NCBI RefSeq assembly: GCF_000003815.2
Contig: NC_049981.1
Span: 6,156,904 to 6,220,903, forward strand
Length of the DNA stretch: 64,000 nucleotides
Direction: 5' to 3'
DNA from: Branchiostoma floridae
Lineage: Eukaryota > Chordata > Leptocardii > Amphioxiformes > Branchiostomatidae
Part shown: piece after piece, positions 62,701 to 64,000 of the stretch
Layout of the letters: the number at the start of each line of letters is the position of its first letter
Numbering within the stretch: the first letter of the stretch is position 1
Notes under the pieces: model-generated
Database searches by the model: none
Told to the model about the DNA's origin: nothing
Seen by the model: the letters and a program-made list of their open reading frames with translations, nothing else
Position numbers and translations under genes: made by a program

Positions 62701-62839
62701 CCAGACAAAAAAAATCATCTCAAGATGTATATAACTTTATTGCACAACGATTGTACGAGGTACAAAGTATGGCATCTACATAACTACAGTTAAGGCTTAT
62801 CTAACTAATACAGGAGTTGTAGTATGGGATAAGTTTCTT

Positions 62840-63115
62840 ACAATCATTGGAGGATTTTACAATCATTTGAGGAATTTCTAATGTCTAAACCTTCTTTGAT
62901 ATATTTTCCTATATCTGCCATGCAGGGATTGTCACATGTCATTATGTATTTGAATTTGCACTTCAGGTCCATTTGGATAAATCCTTGTGTACAAAATGAC
63001 AGCCTTCTGTATAGAGAATTGCGTATATCGGAATATTTGGGACATACAACCATAAAGTGATATTCGTCTTCTATTAGCTCTGGACAGAATGGACAAACCC
63101 TCTGGTCGATAGGGA
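62840..63115 (-). pseudogene. LINE 3' coding end, fragment
   Basis: The minus-strand frame reads IPIDQRVCPFCPELIEDEY, HFMVVCPKYSDIRNSLY and NPCMADIGKYIKEG, the Cys/His C..C...EDE.HF...CP.Y...R motif at the end of many LINE polyproteins. Upstream coding is lost or frameshifted within a few codons. It is a second, more conserved example of the type of fragment at 20940. Confidence 0.8.
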
Positions 63116-64000
63116 TTTTTTGGAATCTTCCGGTTTATGATGTCAGATCCAGGCCAGGACCGACGAATTTGTACCGGGGGCATGGAGAGATGGTCACAAC
63201 TTGCAGGACACCATGAATGTACCTGGTCCCAACAGAGCCTCCAGGGACGGGAAGATGTAGAGGAACCTGCTCAAGCACTGGGTCAATTTGTGTGACACAC
63301 GTGCCATTTTGTGTAACAGATATTTGACTTAATTTGCTGATAATGGCACTTTTTTTGTGTGTAGAACCACATGATATAAAGGTGCAATATAGAGCCATAT
63401 TACAACTTTGAAAGAGGGCGTAAGGTTTCATAATTGTTTAATTTAGGAGTTTGATAAAGATCTTGAATACGTTTTGTGGTGTGTATGAGTGTGATTTTTA
63501 TAGTAGTTGAAATACTAAGATGATAGGGGAAATCATTAAGGACAAAGCTAAAACAAACACAATCTTAACAGTGCACATAATTTCTTAAGGTAAATAATGG
63601 CCCACAGTACTGTACAAGCACAGTGTCACTGCTTCACTGCTTCGCAAATGAATAAAAAAAACCTCTTCACTGTTTACTTGTCAATGTTCTACTTGCACTG
63701 CCTGTAAACAAAAGCATACGTAGTACAAAGGGTTCCTCTAACAAAAATACTCTATTGGCAATGCACGCAAACAAAAGTATATGTGACAGAAACTGTTCCT
63801 CTGGCACACCTGAAGTGCGTTTGGAATGCAGTTAGCACCAGGTGCGTCAGGCATGCGGTCGGTAGACGCTGTGTGCGTCCGGATTACGCCCAACATACGT
63901 ACCCCATAAGAATCTATTCGCAGTACGGAAACTTTTGTTGCGCATTTCAGTTGCAATCATACGCATCTCATGCGAAATGAAAACGCTGAAGTCGTAATTC
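63116..64000. other. Right end, no gene
   Basis: No further coding homology is recognised. A short local similarity (CAAACAAAAG...GGTTCCTCT words) lies at about 63700-63810. Confidence 0.4.

Overview
This is animal genomic DNA, AT-rich and crowded with transposable elements, with long introns and four runs of N (12651-13042, 28005-28104, 29991-30090, 46517-46616). The main gene is a chordate-type, multi-domain chitin synthase. Together with the kinds of repeats present, this points to a lancelet (Branchiostoma) or a close marine deuterostome. The genus is an inference from gene architecture, not a database match.

One gene fills the middle of the window. It is a class-2 (GT2) chitin synthase on the minus strand, with its ATG at 48919 and its stop at 13296. 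I assembled 22 coding exons from splice sites, reading phase and family motifs. Every junction is AG/GT-consistent and phase-consistent, and the exons sum to 5049 bases (1682 residues). The protein reads, in order: a proline-rich 7-residue repeat; N-terminal membrane segments; the catalytic domain (DGD, EDRW and QRRRW motifs); more membrane helices with an eight-cysteine WSC carbohydrate-binding domain in one loop; the WGTRE motif; a linker exon; two SAM domains; a second 7-residue repeat (PGVDNST); and two final helices.

The catalytic exon carrying QRRRW is split by two 100-N gaps. The contig between them (28105-29990) carries the last coding exon of an unrelated plus-strand gene, the parvulin PIN4. 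The two halves of the chitin synthase exon join in frame with no missing residues, so this contig is probably misplaced.

The flanks and introns are mostly repeats. They include: six copies or fragments of a TTAA-flanked piggyBac-like MITE carrying CRE, YY1 and RFX X-box motifs; a PIF/Harbinger-like element with perfect 33-bp ends and TAA duplications; a CAC-terminated element inserted in a MITE; Helitron-like elements with terminal hairpins; a mariner-like element with long ends cut by a gap; tRNA-headed SINEs; 3' ends of non-LTR retrotransposons; and a palindromic CCAAT-rich element present in opposite orientations in two introns of the same gene.

From about 48.9 kb to the right end there is no gene I can support. 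That part holds satellites (121-bp and 72-bp units), a large inverted repeat (56697-57925), a snap-back duplication and a LINE fragment. The left 13 kb is likewise gene-free. Most open frames there are short and lack any recognisable domain.
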